A stretch of DNA of 64,000 nt from the NCBI GenBank assembly GCA_030435675.1, contig CM059625.1:8866001-8930000 (forward strand). Reading direction: 5' to 3'. Below the pieces are notes generated by a model, which saw only the letters and a list, made by a program, of their open reading frames with translations, had not been told where the DNA came from and did no database searches. A program made the translations under genes and the position numbers. This document shows, in pieces, positions 48,186 to 60,563 of this stretch. Each line of letters starts with the position of its first letter. Position 1 is the stretch's first letter. Source of the stretch: Steinernema hermaphroditum. Lineage: Eukaryota; Nematoda; Chromadorea; Rhabditida; Steinernematidae.

Positions 48186-48913
48186 CTTCGAAGCCCACGC
48201 ATACTGATGGAAATGCTGCATTCTATGCGGAGTTTGCGTCACCGAAACCAGAAGAAAATCAGCGACTACGGTGTGACTTTGTTCTTTTTGTGCATATATA
48301 AGACGCCCTGCGCAGCGTAAGGCTGTAGATTCGGGAATATAAATCGTGTAAAAATATCGCTTGTTACCATAACGATGCATTCCCGCCAATTTGGTACTGA
48401 AATGACAGATAACAATCTCTTCCAGCAGATTTATGAACAACAATGGTATGCTGGACTATGTACCGGCAAAAGTGGTGTGATTCGACAAGTACCTAAGAAG
48501 CGTAATCATGCAATGCGATCATAAATCAGCCACAATCAATCAACAAAGGTTGACGGCGTCGTAGATAAGCTGAAGCTAGCTCGGTCATGACATGAGGCCA
48601 GATCAGGTGACTCTCCACACGAACAGCTGCCACACGCATCGAGATACTACTGTGAGTTGTGTCCCAACCCATGAAGCATGACGTCACTTTTTATAACAGC
48701 AAATCCAGAAAAAATACGTTTATCGGATTGAACTAAGGCAGTGGAAGCGTTTTTCTCAACAACTGCTTCTTACTATATTTTCTTTTTAAACTGTTTCGAC
48801 TTCGCAAGCGTTTGCTTTCTTGTCCAAACGTTGTTACAGATCAGTTGGACCAATCAATGTATTAACATTAGCTACTCTCAGTCGTAATCTGATTCCACTG
48901 TTGTGGTACAGCC

Positions 48914-49496
48914 ATGTCCGGTACGCAGATTGGATGGTGAAAATAGATCACATTATCTTTTGTTATAGGCAACGGAAATTACGGCAATGAAAAGGCATCT
49001 CCAAGCAACATGAAGAGGCATAGCCTTGCAGAGTCGCCATCGAGTTCGGCTCTCAACGTGCACCTTCGATCAGTGGCGGAAAATGAGTCGGTCAGAATAG
49101 TGGGATCGTACGACAACTACTTTAGCGCCTATGGAGTCGACTACTATTTCAGTACGAATTTGGGCTAAAATACAACGCAAAGTTCTTTATAGATTTTCCC
49201 AGACTAGCGATGCGCACAAACGCAAAGATGCACCATTCGAGAAGAAAGACAAGACATTTGAAGAGGTTAATCGGCAAAGCACATTCTGTAGATGAATCTG
49301 CGGGAGACGAAAAGTGAGTTAATCTTAGAATACAGTTATTCTTTGAGTAGAGTCATCGCACTTTAGTCTTTTGCTTCTCATAGCGGTTTATCTTGCAATA
49401 ATTATCCGTGCGTTATCACCGCCAACTCTATTAATAACTTTCAAAATTGGGAGTCGGAAGTTACCTTCGGTACATCGAGAAATTGTCCATTCATAG
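48914..49496 (+). CDS. Small single-pass membrane protein, unrecognised family
   Basis: Four exons fit cleanly: 48914-48920 (ATG TCC G), 48969-49151, 49193-49313 and 49367-49496. They give 146 residues plus stop with agreeing phases and introns of 41-53 nt. The protein starts MSGNGNYGNEKASPS. It has a Ser-rich then Tyr-rich part (SYDNYFSAYGVDYYF), a strongly basic stretch (HHSRRKTRHLKRLIGK), an acidic patch, and one hydrophobic helix near residue 105-120 (LLLLIAVYLAIIIRAL), followed by about 25 residues. Basic residues before the helix suggest the long N-terminal part faces the cytosol. I do not recognise the family. Confidence 0.6.
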
Positions 49497-49837
49497 GCAA
49501 ACCTGTGATGACCCGTCTCATGCGCACCGTTGCTATCTCCGCTCTCATCACTCTTCGGTGCTACATTCCAAGTCACCGACTTTACAATATCTTTGTTTCT
49601 GATGGAGAAGTCGAAGTTGCTTCTAACATAGCACATTCCTCTATGTTTGCAGATGCCTTGAGATTCAAACTGATTTCGCGATTGTCCATGCATTCCTGCT
49701 TCATACCCCATGAATGTAGCTCCGTTTTTACATAAAATTTTAAGATCCTTAAAAATCACCCTTGTTTTATTTTAAGGAAAAGAATTGGGTGCTTTCAAGT
49801 TGTAAAAAAACCCGCGCTTCATCATTCATCCCCTTGT

Positions 49838-50044
49838 TCACAAAAGTCGTTTGAAAGAAGCATTATTTCCATTGGTATGCAATCCCAGCGCGGTCTGGTA
49901 CAAGTCGCTACTACTAGATCTGCAAAAGTCACTCCCTACACGGATGGGAATTGGCCTTCTGCGCGGTGACATTGAAGTACCGTGCGCTAGGAGAGGTTGC
50001 CTTTGCAAATCAATGGTATCGAGTCTCTGATCTGCAAAGGACAT
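49838..50044 (-). CDS. Probable last coding exon of an unrecognised minus-strand gene
   Basis: The frame reads MSFADQRLDTIDLQ then an Arg/Ser-rich part (MSPRRRPIPIR, CRSSSSD) to TGA at 49840-49838. A tag acceptor lies just upstream near 50048. An AATAAA signal on the minus strand lies about 65 nt past the stop (near 49768-49773), which supports a real 3' end. Codon use looks coding. It may join upstream frames at 50283-50068 or 50697-50404, but I could not establish the splices. Confidence 0.4.
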   Translation of the reverse strand: MSFADQRLDTIDLQRQPLLAHGTSMSPRRRPIPIRVGSDFCRSSSSDLYQTALGLHTNGNNASFKRLL

Positions 50045-50403
50045 CTCTATGTAGAACGATCTCTGAACTAATCGCAGTAAAGGAGATGGTAATCACGCCA
50101 TCGGAATAGGGCCGCCAGAGTACCACGGAGTGCGTAATCAACAAGGTGGTTTAAAAGGGTATTCTGGTGGGAGAAATTGTGCTGTACCACTTCGACTGTA
50201 CCACAGTATGTGCCGATAACTCGGGTCAGCTGTTGTTTCACTATGGTGCTATTGCCACGAAAGGGAGGAACATACGACATCACGTTATCTTCTTATCGTT
50301 TCTCTCTTGTTTCTGCACTCCACCAAAGCGCGCGTCAACTCCTTATATTTCGGACGTTTTAGAGTAGCGTGATAAATACTCCTCCTTTTCCTATTTGGCT
50401 AAT

Positions 50404-50697
50404 TTAGGTGGCTGCGGAGCGCGGCGCTGATGTGTATTGTATGTGCTCGTCTTGTTCGTACGTTCGAGGAAGATCGAACGAGGCGGAGGTGGTTGCCGAG
50501 CGAACGTTTCGCTCGGTACGCGTCTGAGTGCGCGTCTCGACTACCCTTTCCTTTTCTATAATCTTTGCATAACCGACGTCGCAGTCGCTTTGTGACCTAG
50601 AAAAGGTGACGGTCGGCAGCATAGTCTTTGAGGAGTTGCCCATCGCACATTTCGTTTGATACCGTGAAATGCATGATTTCTTCTTGATGTCCGCCAT
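50404..50697 (-). CDS. Hypothetical 97-residue protein or first exon
   Basis: An ATG-started frame encodes MADIKKKSCISRYQTK, then a hydrophilic Thr/Arg-rich sequence (VVETRTQTRTERNVRSATT) ending SAPRSAAT before TAA. Third-position composition looks coding. No domain is recognised. It could be a complete small gene or the 5' part of a gene ending at 49838. It diverges from the acetyl-CoA carboxylase gene, whose ATG is about 310 bp away. Confidence 0.4.
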   Translation of the reverse strand: MADIKKKSCISRYQTKCAMGNSSKTMLPTVTFSRSQSDCDVGYAKIIEKERVVETRTQTRTERNVRSATTSASFDLPRTYEQDEHIQYTSAPRSAAT

Positions 50698-51009
50698 CTG
50701 CGGCCCCTTTTCGGTATCAGTGTCTCCTGCGAAGTGCCAGTCTTCTCTTCTGCGCCGTTTGTTAAGGGGACGTTAAAAATGCGTAAAAAAATTACGGTGA
50801 TTTTAAACCACTCCTAAGTACCAAATTTTTATGTGTACTCTTTCCTCTGTTTTCCGGAATCCTCTTTACGAAGTTTTGCCCCTTATGTTTCGGATCAGGA
50901 GAAATTAGTGTTTTAACCATTTTTGTTAGCCTTCTGAACCTGTCCTCACTGTTTGTGACGTTCCGCATTCATTTACCGGCTGTCATCTTATGAAGTTATT
51001 TTCAGAGCG

Positions 51010-54000
51010 ATGCCAAATTCGCCACAAGTGTTGCAGACCTACACCGTTTCTCAACGTGATGGTAATAACTTCGATCCGGATCGGAAGCCATATGAATCCG
51101 TGGAAGAGTTCGTCTGCACTCTTGTTCCGGACGAGAGCAAGCGGCGTCATGTGAAGAAGGTACCTTTAATCTTCTTAATTGTTCATGTAATATCTCTATG
51201 CTTTCAGATTTTAGTGGCAACGAATGGAATAGCCGCGGTGAAGTGCATTTTATCTACGAGGAAGTTTGCTCAAGACAAATTTGGGGATGACCGGCTTATT
51301 AAACTCATTTCGCTGACAACCGAGCAGGAAATCAACTCTAATGCAGGTTAGTTAACCTACGATGTCCGCTGAAAAGAGCAAATGCCTGGGTAAAACCGAT
51401 TGTTTCTCCACATTAGGTTTTCGATTCATATTGTTGTGTTAGGCAATATATGTGCTAATCGATCCATAATATCGGCTCGGTGTTGTGATCAGGCTGTGAT
51501 TGCACAGAACAGTCACGCCACTGTTTAAAATTAATGGGTCGCAACACTTCTTAGAGGTTCTGAACGATCGATCTACGTAGTTCTTCCATTCTTTTGCGCC
51601 GCGTCCTGCCAAGGTCATTTGTGTTTCAACGATAAAATCAATTTTTGACCTGCAACTGGATTGGAAGTACCTTGCTCCATGCGGACAGAAGTCATTTTAT
51701 AATTTAAGGAAGTCGTCAATTAATGATTAAAGCGCAAACTGCACAATGAACTTTTAAACAACTCTATTACAGAATATCTCAAGAGAGTGGATGGTTTTGC
51801 CATTTCCCCAGCTGGTGCGAACACAAATAATTATGCAAATGTCGACGAAATTGTACGTCACGCGGTCGAACAGAAGGTCGATGCAGTATGGGCCGGCTGG
51901 GGCCATGCCAGTGAGAACCCTCGCCTTCCACAGGAGCTGAAAGAAAACAACATCGTTTTCATGGGGCCGCCCAGTACTGCCATGTTCGCATTGGGTGATA
52001 AAATTGCAAGTACCATTATCGCTCAGGTACGAATATTTAATTAATGATTATGGTCAACTCCGTTTCAGACGGTCAACATTCCCACCATCGAATGGTCGGG
52101 ATCCGGCCTGATGGTGTCTGAGGATTTTGATCCCACTTCTGAGAAGATCATCTCAGATGAATTGTACAACCAAGCATGTGTTGAAACCGATGAGGAAGGT
52201 CTCCGCGTTCTTCGAGAGAAAAACATTACTTACCCTGTAATGATCAAAGCATCTGAAGGTGGAGGAGGAAAAGGTATTCGCAAGTGCAACAGCGATGAAG
52301 AATTCAAGATCAATTTCCGACGAGTCAAGGCAAGCCTGAGATAAAATGAATATTGTAGAACAAATTTCCTTTGCAGGCTGAAGTACCTGGAAGTCCGATC
52401 TTTCTGATGAAATGCATGGTGAATGCTCGGCACATTGAGGTGCAGCTTATTGGTGACGAATATGGCACTGTAATCCCAATTTTTACTCGCGATTGCTCTA
52501 TTCAACGGCGCTGTCAGAAGATCATCGAGGAGGCTCCAGCAGGAATTGTTCCGCAGCGAATAGTGAAGCAAATGCAGCAGGTTAAAATTGAATAGGTTGT
52601 ATGGGAAAACATGTTATTTGCTTTTAGGATGCTGTCAATCTTGCCGTGAAAGTTGGCTATGTAAGTGCTGGTACTGTTGAGTACATGTATCTACCGGAAG
52701 AAGAGAAGTACTACTTCCTCGAGCTAAATCCTCGCCTTCAAGTGGAACATCCATGCACTGAAATGGTGGCCAACATTAATATTCCCGCCATTCAAATGCA
52801 AATTGCAATGGGAATGCCTCTGCATGCCATCGATGAAATCAGAACATTTTTCCGCCTTGGCGCCGAAGACAAATCGCTACCAGCTGATGTAGTAAGTTTT
52901 CGTATCTTACAATACTAGTTAAATCTTCGAAAATTTAGATTAGAACCGATACGGAAAAATGCGTCATCGCTGCCAGAATCACTAGTGAAGACCCCGCCGA
53001 AGGCTTCCGACCGGCTTCCGGAAATGTCGAGTCTGTTCAGTTCCAATCGAACGACGAAGTATGGGGGTACTTTTCTGTATCCAGTTCGGGAATGGTGCAT
53101 GAATATGCCGACTCGCAATTCGGTCACCTCTTTGCCCGTGGAAACAACAGGTATAACAGTCGATTGTGCTCACATAATAGCGGTAATCCTGCAGGAGGAA
53201 AGCAGTCTCCAATCTCATTTGTGCGCTGAAAGAACTAGAAGTTCGAGCGACATTTACATCCCAAGTCAGCTACTTGATTGGTTTGCTACAAGACCCGGAG
53301 TTTGAAAGAAACAATTTCCACACTGGTTGGCTTGACGAGCGTATTGCCGCTAAAATTCTGACGGTGAACAAAAGTTCAATCTTCAATTTAACAATGTAGA
53401 TGTAGATGCCAGAACTCTCTCCTCATATCAACATTGCGATAGGAGCAACGGTAATCGGACACGCTCGTTTCTCCGAAGTGTTCTCGAAATTCCGCAGTTC
53501 CATTGATCGTGGTCAGATTCTACCAACCACCGACTTGGCTGATTCTTGGGAAACCGAATTGATTTATAAGAAGCGGAAGTACGACGTTCTCATAACGTGG
53601 TATGGTCGCATTAACTTCATGGTCTCCATGAATGGAAGTGAAGCCCATACTACTGTTCGTGAGTTAAATAACGGACAACTTTTGGTAACTTATGGAGATC
53701 AATCGTACGCGTGCCATTTTGAGGAAGAGGTTTGCATTGTGCATGTAGTTCTGCCGCTTGATATTTTCTTTTAAGACTGAACACTATAAGGTGACCATCG
53801 GAAAGACACTTGCGATTTTCGAGAAAGAGAATGACCCCTCGATTCTTCGTTCGCGCAATGCTGGAAAGCTTCTCCAATACACTGTGCCCGATGGAGCGAG
53901 AGTTGGAGTCAGAGATGTTTACGCAGAGATGGAATCCATGAAGATGGTGATTCCCCTTGAAGTGGAAAAAGCGGGCGGAAGGTGCAAAGAAACAAACTAA

Positions 54001-57000
54001 TCCTGTCTATAGCAGGTACGAATTTAGGATAGTCTATCGTGCACGTCCTGGACAAGCGCTGTTTCCTGGAACAGTTATTGCCTTGCTCGAAGATCAGGAA
54101 GATACATCTCTGTCGAAGCCTGTTCCATTCACAGGTCCAATGGCTCAGTGGGACGACGATGAAAAGCATCGACAAAACAAGGAAAAGGGGATCGGTCTTC
54201 ACGTTCAGTTTAAAAAGCTCCTTGATGGGTGTAATGATATCCTCAATGGATATATTATGCCCAAGGCTCTCTTCTGTCGGGAATTGTCCAATTTCCTGTC
54301 AATTCTGGACAATCGAGATTTGCCTTACAGCTTGTTCAAAGTACTTTTCACATAAGACCACATATTTTACAGCGCTCCATTTAGGCTGATATGACAGCTA
54401 TCGAATCACGCCTCAACGTTGTTGTCAGAGAAGCAATTAAAGCAACCGTCTCAGAGAGCAAAGACTTCCCTGCGCGAAAGCTTCAGAAAATTATTGAACA
54501 ACATTTGCTGACCGTCGAACCGAAGGACGTTGCAGTCGAAAAAACTTACTTTGAAGCATTGCTTGGCACATGCGATAGGTTCCACGATGGTCTAGAAGGA
54601 CATAAGAAAATTGTCATCGAAAGTCTTTTGAGAACTTTTATCAGAACGGAGAAGTTCTTCCAAGATAAGTCGTACGACATGGGATTATCTGAATTAAAAA
54701 AAGAGGTACAATTGGCTTATCGGTTGATTTTTTGGCACGACTAAACATTTAGGTTACCGACAGTGAGGAGGTAGTCCGTATGGTTCACTCACACACTCGT
54801 ATTGACAACAAAGCTGGAATGTTAAAAAACATATTAGAACGGCTCGACGAATCAACTATTCTTGCTCTGAGGGAACCACTTATTACTATTTCGAATTTCT
54901 TCAACAAGGAGTGCGAAAAAATCTCCATCTTTGTCCGCACTCTGCTGAACAAGCAGCACATTGTCACGGTGGAAGACAAGTTTCCACAGGTAAATACAGG
55001 CTCACACATGATACTTACAAAAATGAATATGCATAGATGTTGAACAACTCCGACGGATCGTTCGGTCAGGCTTCCTGCGTGGCTGACGTCGTTAAGCATT
55101 TTAATGCCACTAACATTGAAGCCATCCAGAACTTCTTGTTCACCGAAAATGCTGATACGAATTATGCGGCTCTTGCTAAGATTGCCGAGACCATCTCGTC
55201 CGTTCAACCGCACCAAATAAAGCGTATCGACATTGGATGCTCGGCCTTGGTCGCCAAAATATCACTGCTTCCCACTGATCCTATGTAACGGCTCATTTTG
55301 CTCTTGAACCTTATTTACCGTCTTTAGGTCGCGCGTGCTTGCAAACAGCGGAGAAGGTTCGCCATCAGTACTTTTTGTCGTTACCGTAAAAGAGCCGAGG
55401 GAATTTGCCAAAAACGTGTCGAGCTTGTTACACGAAGCTGAAAATGGATGCTCACCCATGTTCTTCTTCATCACTTGCCCTGAGACGGCTGACGAACTCA
55501 CCGCTAGCCTGGAAGGTGTACTCCCGAAAAACGACATTCACCGAAAGATGATCATCAGCAAAGACGGAGGCGCCCCCAAATTCGATTCCTTCAATTTCTT
55601 CACTCAGTACAAATTGGAAATGTTCCGACTGACTGAACAGTGTGAATCGCTGTCTCGCCCGGATTCGATTTATCATCTGTTCGCTTACCGAAAGGCTGCC
55701 GTCACCCAAGTGTTTGTGCGCCACTTGCTAGTTCCCCACAAGGCCTGTACCGCAGATGAGCTTTGTGCCCTCCTCGTTACTGCTGTGGAAGGAGCATGTG
55801 GCGAAATGCGCGTTTTCATTAAGACAAATAAGGTTTCGGCCCAGTCGGATTGTAATCACATCTTTATCTGCGTTGACTACGGCTATTCGCAGAGTGTGGA
55901 CATCGCTGACGTCAAAAATGTATTGCGAACCAGATGTGATCGGATGCTACGGAAGCAATATGTTACCCGCGTCGAAGTATCCTACCGCAATCGTTGGCAG
56001 GTATTTATTAGCACACATACACACATACCAATTAACAACATTTTGTCTTTAGGGTGAAGACCACTTTGTTCGTGTGACATACACAAACGAAACCGGAGGA
56101 GTCGCTGTAGTTTCAGCTTACCACATCGATAAGGGAGATGAGGTATGGTTTAAAACATTGTTTAATTGCTAATTTATGCTTCAGAATGACGAACTGATTC
56201 CGTATAGCAATGCTCCTCATCACTGCTACGCGCGAAGTTATGCCTTTGAACGCCACACTCCGATTCTGCAGTCTGACGTTCAGAAGAAGCGTCTGATTGC
56301 TCGAAATATTGGCACCACATATGTGTATGACTTCCCTACGTTATTCGGAACTGCTGTCGTGGACCAATGGAATACGGAAAAGCGGAACAACCCGGATTTA
56401 TACAAAAGGTGAGAGTTTTTTTAGGTATAGAAGTGAATTCCATATTCTTTCAGGCAGATTGCTTTGCTGAGTGCTTCTCGTTCTCAGGCGCTGCAAGCAG
56501 ACAATGGGAACAAACTTGTGGATGCTCACGAATTAATAATGGAGCCTAACGGGGAACTCAGAGTGTGTCGTGATGAGACTGAGTTGAAGAAGCGCGCCTC
56601 CACTGGTAGCAACGCCTGTGGTCAAGTTGCTTGGGAAATGAAACTGTTCACGCCAGATAAACCGGCAGGAAGAACTGTGATTGTTATTGCTAGTGACATT
56701 ACTTTCCGTAGTGGTTCCTACTCTATGGACGAGCACAATTTATACACAAAAGTGGGACATCTGCGTGCTTCTTTATAATTTTCTCTCTGTTTCAGGCTAG
56801 CGAGTACAGCCGTAAAATCAACTGCCCTCGAGTATTCATAGCTGCCAGTTCCGGTGCTCGTATTGGACTTGCTACTCAAGTTCAGAAAGAAATTCACATC
56901 AAATGGCGCGATAACGGACCAGAAAACGGCTATGAATATCTGTATGTAAATCGCGATAGCCCTGTGTCCGATCAAATCGCTTTCACTGAAGTCGACGACC

Positions 57001-58980
57001 ATCTTAAGATCGATGCAGTCATTGGAATTGAGGTACTCGCGCTACGTGCGTGACTGCTTGATGAGCACTTGTTAAGAACGACATCGGAACTGAGAATCTC
57101 GTTGGTTCCGGTCTCACTGCCGGCGAAACGCACCGCGCATACAAGGAGGTGCCGACATTTGCTCTCGTTACCGGACGCGCTGTTGGAATTGCTGCTTATA
57201 ATGCGCGTTTGTGCAAGAGAATTTGTCAGGTCTGAAGGATTTATAGATCTGCATTCATATCAACATTTACAGGTTGGTAATTCGCCGCTCATCCTTACCG
57301 GCGCCCCCGCCTTGAACAGTCTTCTTGGAAAAGAGGTGTACACCTCAAACGAACAGCTTGGGGGACCTCAAATCATGCACCCTAACGGTGTTTCTCATGC
57401 GGTAGTGAACACGGATGCTGATGGCGTTACTAAAATTGTTCGCTGGTTATCTTATACGCTTCCTGATCAAGCCAACGTCATCTCAAGCTGCGACGTGACC
57501 GGTAACCGTGATGTTGAGTACCTTCCCACAAAAGGTCCGAATGATCCTCGCTTAATGTTGGACAATGATGACGGCACTGGCATTTTCGATACCCATTCGT
57601 TTGATGAAATTATGTCAGGATGGGCAAAGACGATTATAACTGGTATATACACAAAATTACACAAAATTGCTTTTACTGGGTAAATTTTAGGACGAGCTCG
57701 CTTGTTCGACCTCCCCGTTGGTGTTGTTGCTGTAGAAACGCGTACTGTGGAAGCCGTCGTCCCTGCTGACCCAGCCACGCCGGATTCTCAAGCAAAAGTT
57801 GTAATGCAAGCAGGCCAAGTTTGGTATCCTGATTCCGCCTACAAGGTTAGATGACAAATTTTTAACATGGTACACTTAAGTAATTGACAGACTGCGGAAG
57901 CCATCAACGATTTCAACAGGGAAGGACTCCCTCTTGTCATTCTAGCGAACATTAGAGGATTCAGTGGTGGACAAAAAGGTAACTGTTTCCTTTGTTTTCT
58001 CGATATATTGCGCTCTTTTGTAGATATGTTCGACATGGTATTGAAATTTGGTGCTGAAATAGTCGCTGCTTTGCAATCCTATGTTCAACCGGTTGTGGTG
58101 TACATTCCGCCTTTCGGGGAATTACGAGGAGGAGCTTGGGCCGTGTTGGATACGAAGATTAATTCTACATGCATCAAAATGATAGCCGACCCTCAATCTC
58201 GAGGTGGTATTCTCGAACCCGAAGGCATTGTCGAAATCAAGTATCGCGCACCGCAGCTGGAAGAGTTAATTTCAAGGGAAGACATGGAGGTGCAAGAACT
58301 GAAGCGATCGCTTGCAAAGTGTGACACTGACCAAACGAAGAGTGCTATCCAGAAGCAAATCGTTAAACGGATTGAATATCTGAAGCCTCTTTATAGACCC
58401 GCTGCTGTCCATTTTGCGGACCTTCACGACAGAACCCAAAGAATGCTCGCTAAGGGCTCTCTCCATGTAGGTTTCCAGGTAGATGCATTCAATACGTCGA
58501 AGTTTTAGGATGTTGTTCCATTGCGAAAGGTCAAGGGGTATATACACAGCCTGTTGGTGGTCGAAATGACGAAAATGTCCATGGCGAAGAGATATCTTGA
58601 GGCTGTAGGACGACGCGATGGACCCGTCCACATTAACAATCTTAACGTTGGCTATGACTGGGTTGAGAAGCACTTAGCTGAAAAAAGCATCGTCTGCGTT
58701 GAAAAGCGCATCGTTGAAGACGGGCTGGATATGCGTTATCAGTACACGGGTAAAGAACTTCTTCAGTACGAGCAGAGTGCTGATTTCGCAGAAGTTCTCA
58801 AGAAAATCAAGGATGCTAGGATACTGGACTCTATCTTGTATGAAAAACTGAATAATAGCAATTGTAAGGACTAGTTTCAGGAGTATTTCGCCCAGCGACG
58901 TTATTTCCCGACTAATCTCAAACATGGGTGAGGACGAACTTCGTCGATTGATACCTCAACTCGAAAACCCGTCGTCTTAA
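51010..58980 (+). CDS. acc: Acetyl-CoA carboxylase, multidomain
   Basis: It carboxylates acetyl-CoA to malonyl-CoA, the committed step of fatty-acid synthesis (POD-2 in C. elegans). Twenty-six exons, from 51010-51159 to 58881-58980, sum to 2153 codons plus stop. Biotin carboxylase: [24 protein letters not shown], the ATP-grasp glycine loop ([15 protein letters not shown]), [14 protein letters not shown]. The biotin carrier motif is [11 protein letters not shown] (exon 53776-53981). A central region covers 54.4-56.4 kb. Carboxyltransferase: [99 protein letters not shown]. The last exon encodes [21 protein letters not shown] tttcag acceptor lies 4 nt before the ATG, so the 5' UTR is spliced, by cis- or trans-splicing. 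One intron (52330-52376) has a GC donor. The 425-nt third-exon-proximal intron is the longest. Confidence 0.95.
52330..52376 (+). other. GC-AG intron in acetyl-CoA carboxylase
   Basis: The donor is aag|gcaagc and the acceptor ttgcag, 47 nt. This splice keeps [14 protein letters not shown], the expected family sequence. The only nearby GT would delete two conserved residues. Confidence 0.7.
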
Positions 58981-59161
58981 CGGATACCGCCTAGCGGTTT
59001 TAGGGTATTCGCAGTTGATTGCATAGGTAATAGGTTTGCTGCTACGTTGCAAGACGTACGAAGTACTCCGAGAAAACAACCTTTGCTATATCTGTCGAAC
59101 TAATCTAATTAATTTATGGCACCTAATATAGTCATTGTCTAATAATTCTATCAAAATGCTT

Positions 59162-59167
59162 AATAAA
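59162..59167 (+). terminator. Candidate poly(A) signal of acetyl-CoA carboxylase
   Basis: AATAAA lies about 180 nt after the stop codon. It is the first such hexamer downstream on this strand that I noticed. Confidence 0.4.
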
Positions 59168-59566
59168 TGGAAGATCGCTATTGGTTTGATCTGACTGGTT
59201 GTTAATCCGCGGGAGTGCTAAACTGCCCAGTGTGAAAATTCATTAGTTGCATAAAAACCTTCTGCTATCTCTGCTTTGACATCGTTATTTTCCTCACTAA
59301 CTGAAACATGTAGAGGGTTGAGTCTGCATGCACATCGGGTCATTACGTAACCGCATCTCAGAAATAAGCAGGGACACTTTCCAAAGATGTTTCTTATCTA
59401 ACACCAACGTTAGTATCATAGTTCTATACGAATCCCTACTCGATGGCTCACTTCAACTGGAAAAGAAGTTCTTTTCATCTCTGCCTAGCTGACAATGCTC
59501 CTCGTAACATTGATTTATAGACCCAACACAAACAATTTGTTCGTTCGCGTATGCTAGATTTGTTCT

Positions 59567-60302
59567 CTACCACGGTCGAAGATTTGTTTTGTCCGATAAA
59601 TGGGAACTGTCGCCGCTGAATTCCAAGTGAAATTTCCCTGGTGATTTTTCAACAAATTTCGTCACCGTGGCCTGACCAACGTATTTAAAATCTCCCATCA
59701 GAACTTCATGAATCGCGCCCACGGAAGCGCCATGTGCCATTAGAAGAATAGAACCTGAAGAGCAACAGTTGTCAACATAAAGAATATTCCAGCCCTTGCA
59801 CAACCTGTCTTGCATTTGTCAAAAATGCCGTTCAATGTTGTGCGAAGACGTGGAACGCACGCATCGTCACCATATCCTTCCTTTGGCATTATTGGACCGA
59901 CGACGGGTTGATAAGCATCGTCCACTAGAGGATATTTCGTCTTGATTTTCTCAATAGGTTCGAATCCTGGAGGCCGCTCGCATAGATAAAGGGCCTAAGT
60001 CAAGATAATAATAGAAAACAATAATCAAAACAACTAACCTCGCAGAGACCCGGTTCCACATTTAGCGCAACATCACGCTCACCAACAAGCCTACTGACCG
60101 TATCAAGAGTTCTGTCGAAGGGAGAAGTGAAAACGTGATCGAGTTGTACATTTTGAAAACGTTTCGCTAGTTCCTGAGCTTGAACACATCCGCGCTTCGA
60201 GAGTGGCGAGTTATCAGATCGCAAACTGCTCTTCTCTCGCCACCTCCGGTTGATGTTGTCCTCGCGCTCCGCGTGTCGCACAACCCATAGTATTCGACCC
60301 AT
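59567..60302 (-). CDS. Histidine phosphatase (phosphoglycerate-mutase-like) superfamily protein
   Basis: Three exons: 60302-60039, 59994-59805 and 59754-59567, about 213 residues. The catalytic motif near the N terminus is VVRHAERED, with Ala where most members have Gly (RHGE). The fold's other sites are present: FTSPFDRTLDTVSRL (second Arg), a Glu in VEPGLCE, and LLMAHGASVGAIHEVL with the second catalytic His. Layout and the central PPGFEPIEKIK / GYGDD segment recall the UBASH3/STS-type and related nematode phosphatases more than glycolytic mutases. The ATG at 60302 is chosen because the motif starts four residues later; a further in-frame ATG at 60413 would add a hydrophobic leader. Substrate unknown. 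Confidence 0.8.
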
Positions 60303-60563
60303 TTTGAGCAAACTGAAAACGCAAATGAACATTAACAAAGGCAACGAAGTCAAAAGAAGATGAAGCCAGCGCGATGCAAGAAAGCAGCCAAGAACACGCA
60401 AAAGTTCCCACACTGTTGGAGTCCTGGATATCTATAAGATAAAAAAATAACCATTGTTCAACAATACACAGGTGGAAAAACGACACCTACTTGCTAGAAA
60501 GCTCCGCATAAATAAGGAAAATTTATTCATGATGTACAGTAAGTTTGGCAGTGAACGATGACA

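Noticed and set aside
47826..48443. 205-codon minus-strand frame
   Set aside because: Two other minus frames and a plus frame are also open in the same GC-rich patch; the diverged copy at 43.4 kb does not keep this frame.
59950..59975. ggttcgaatcc resembles a tRNA T-loop box
   Set aside because: It lies in the phosphatase exon encoding PPGFEPIEK on the other strand, and no acceptor stem or A box is placed correctly.
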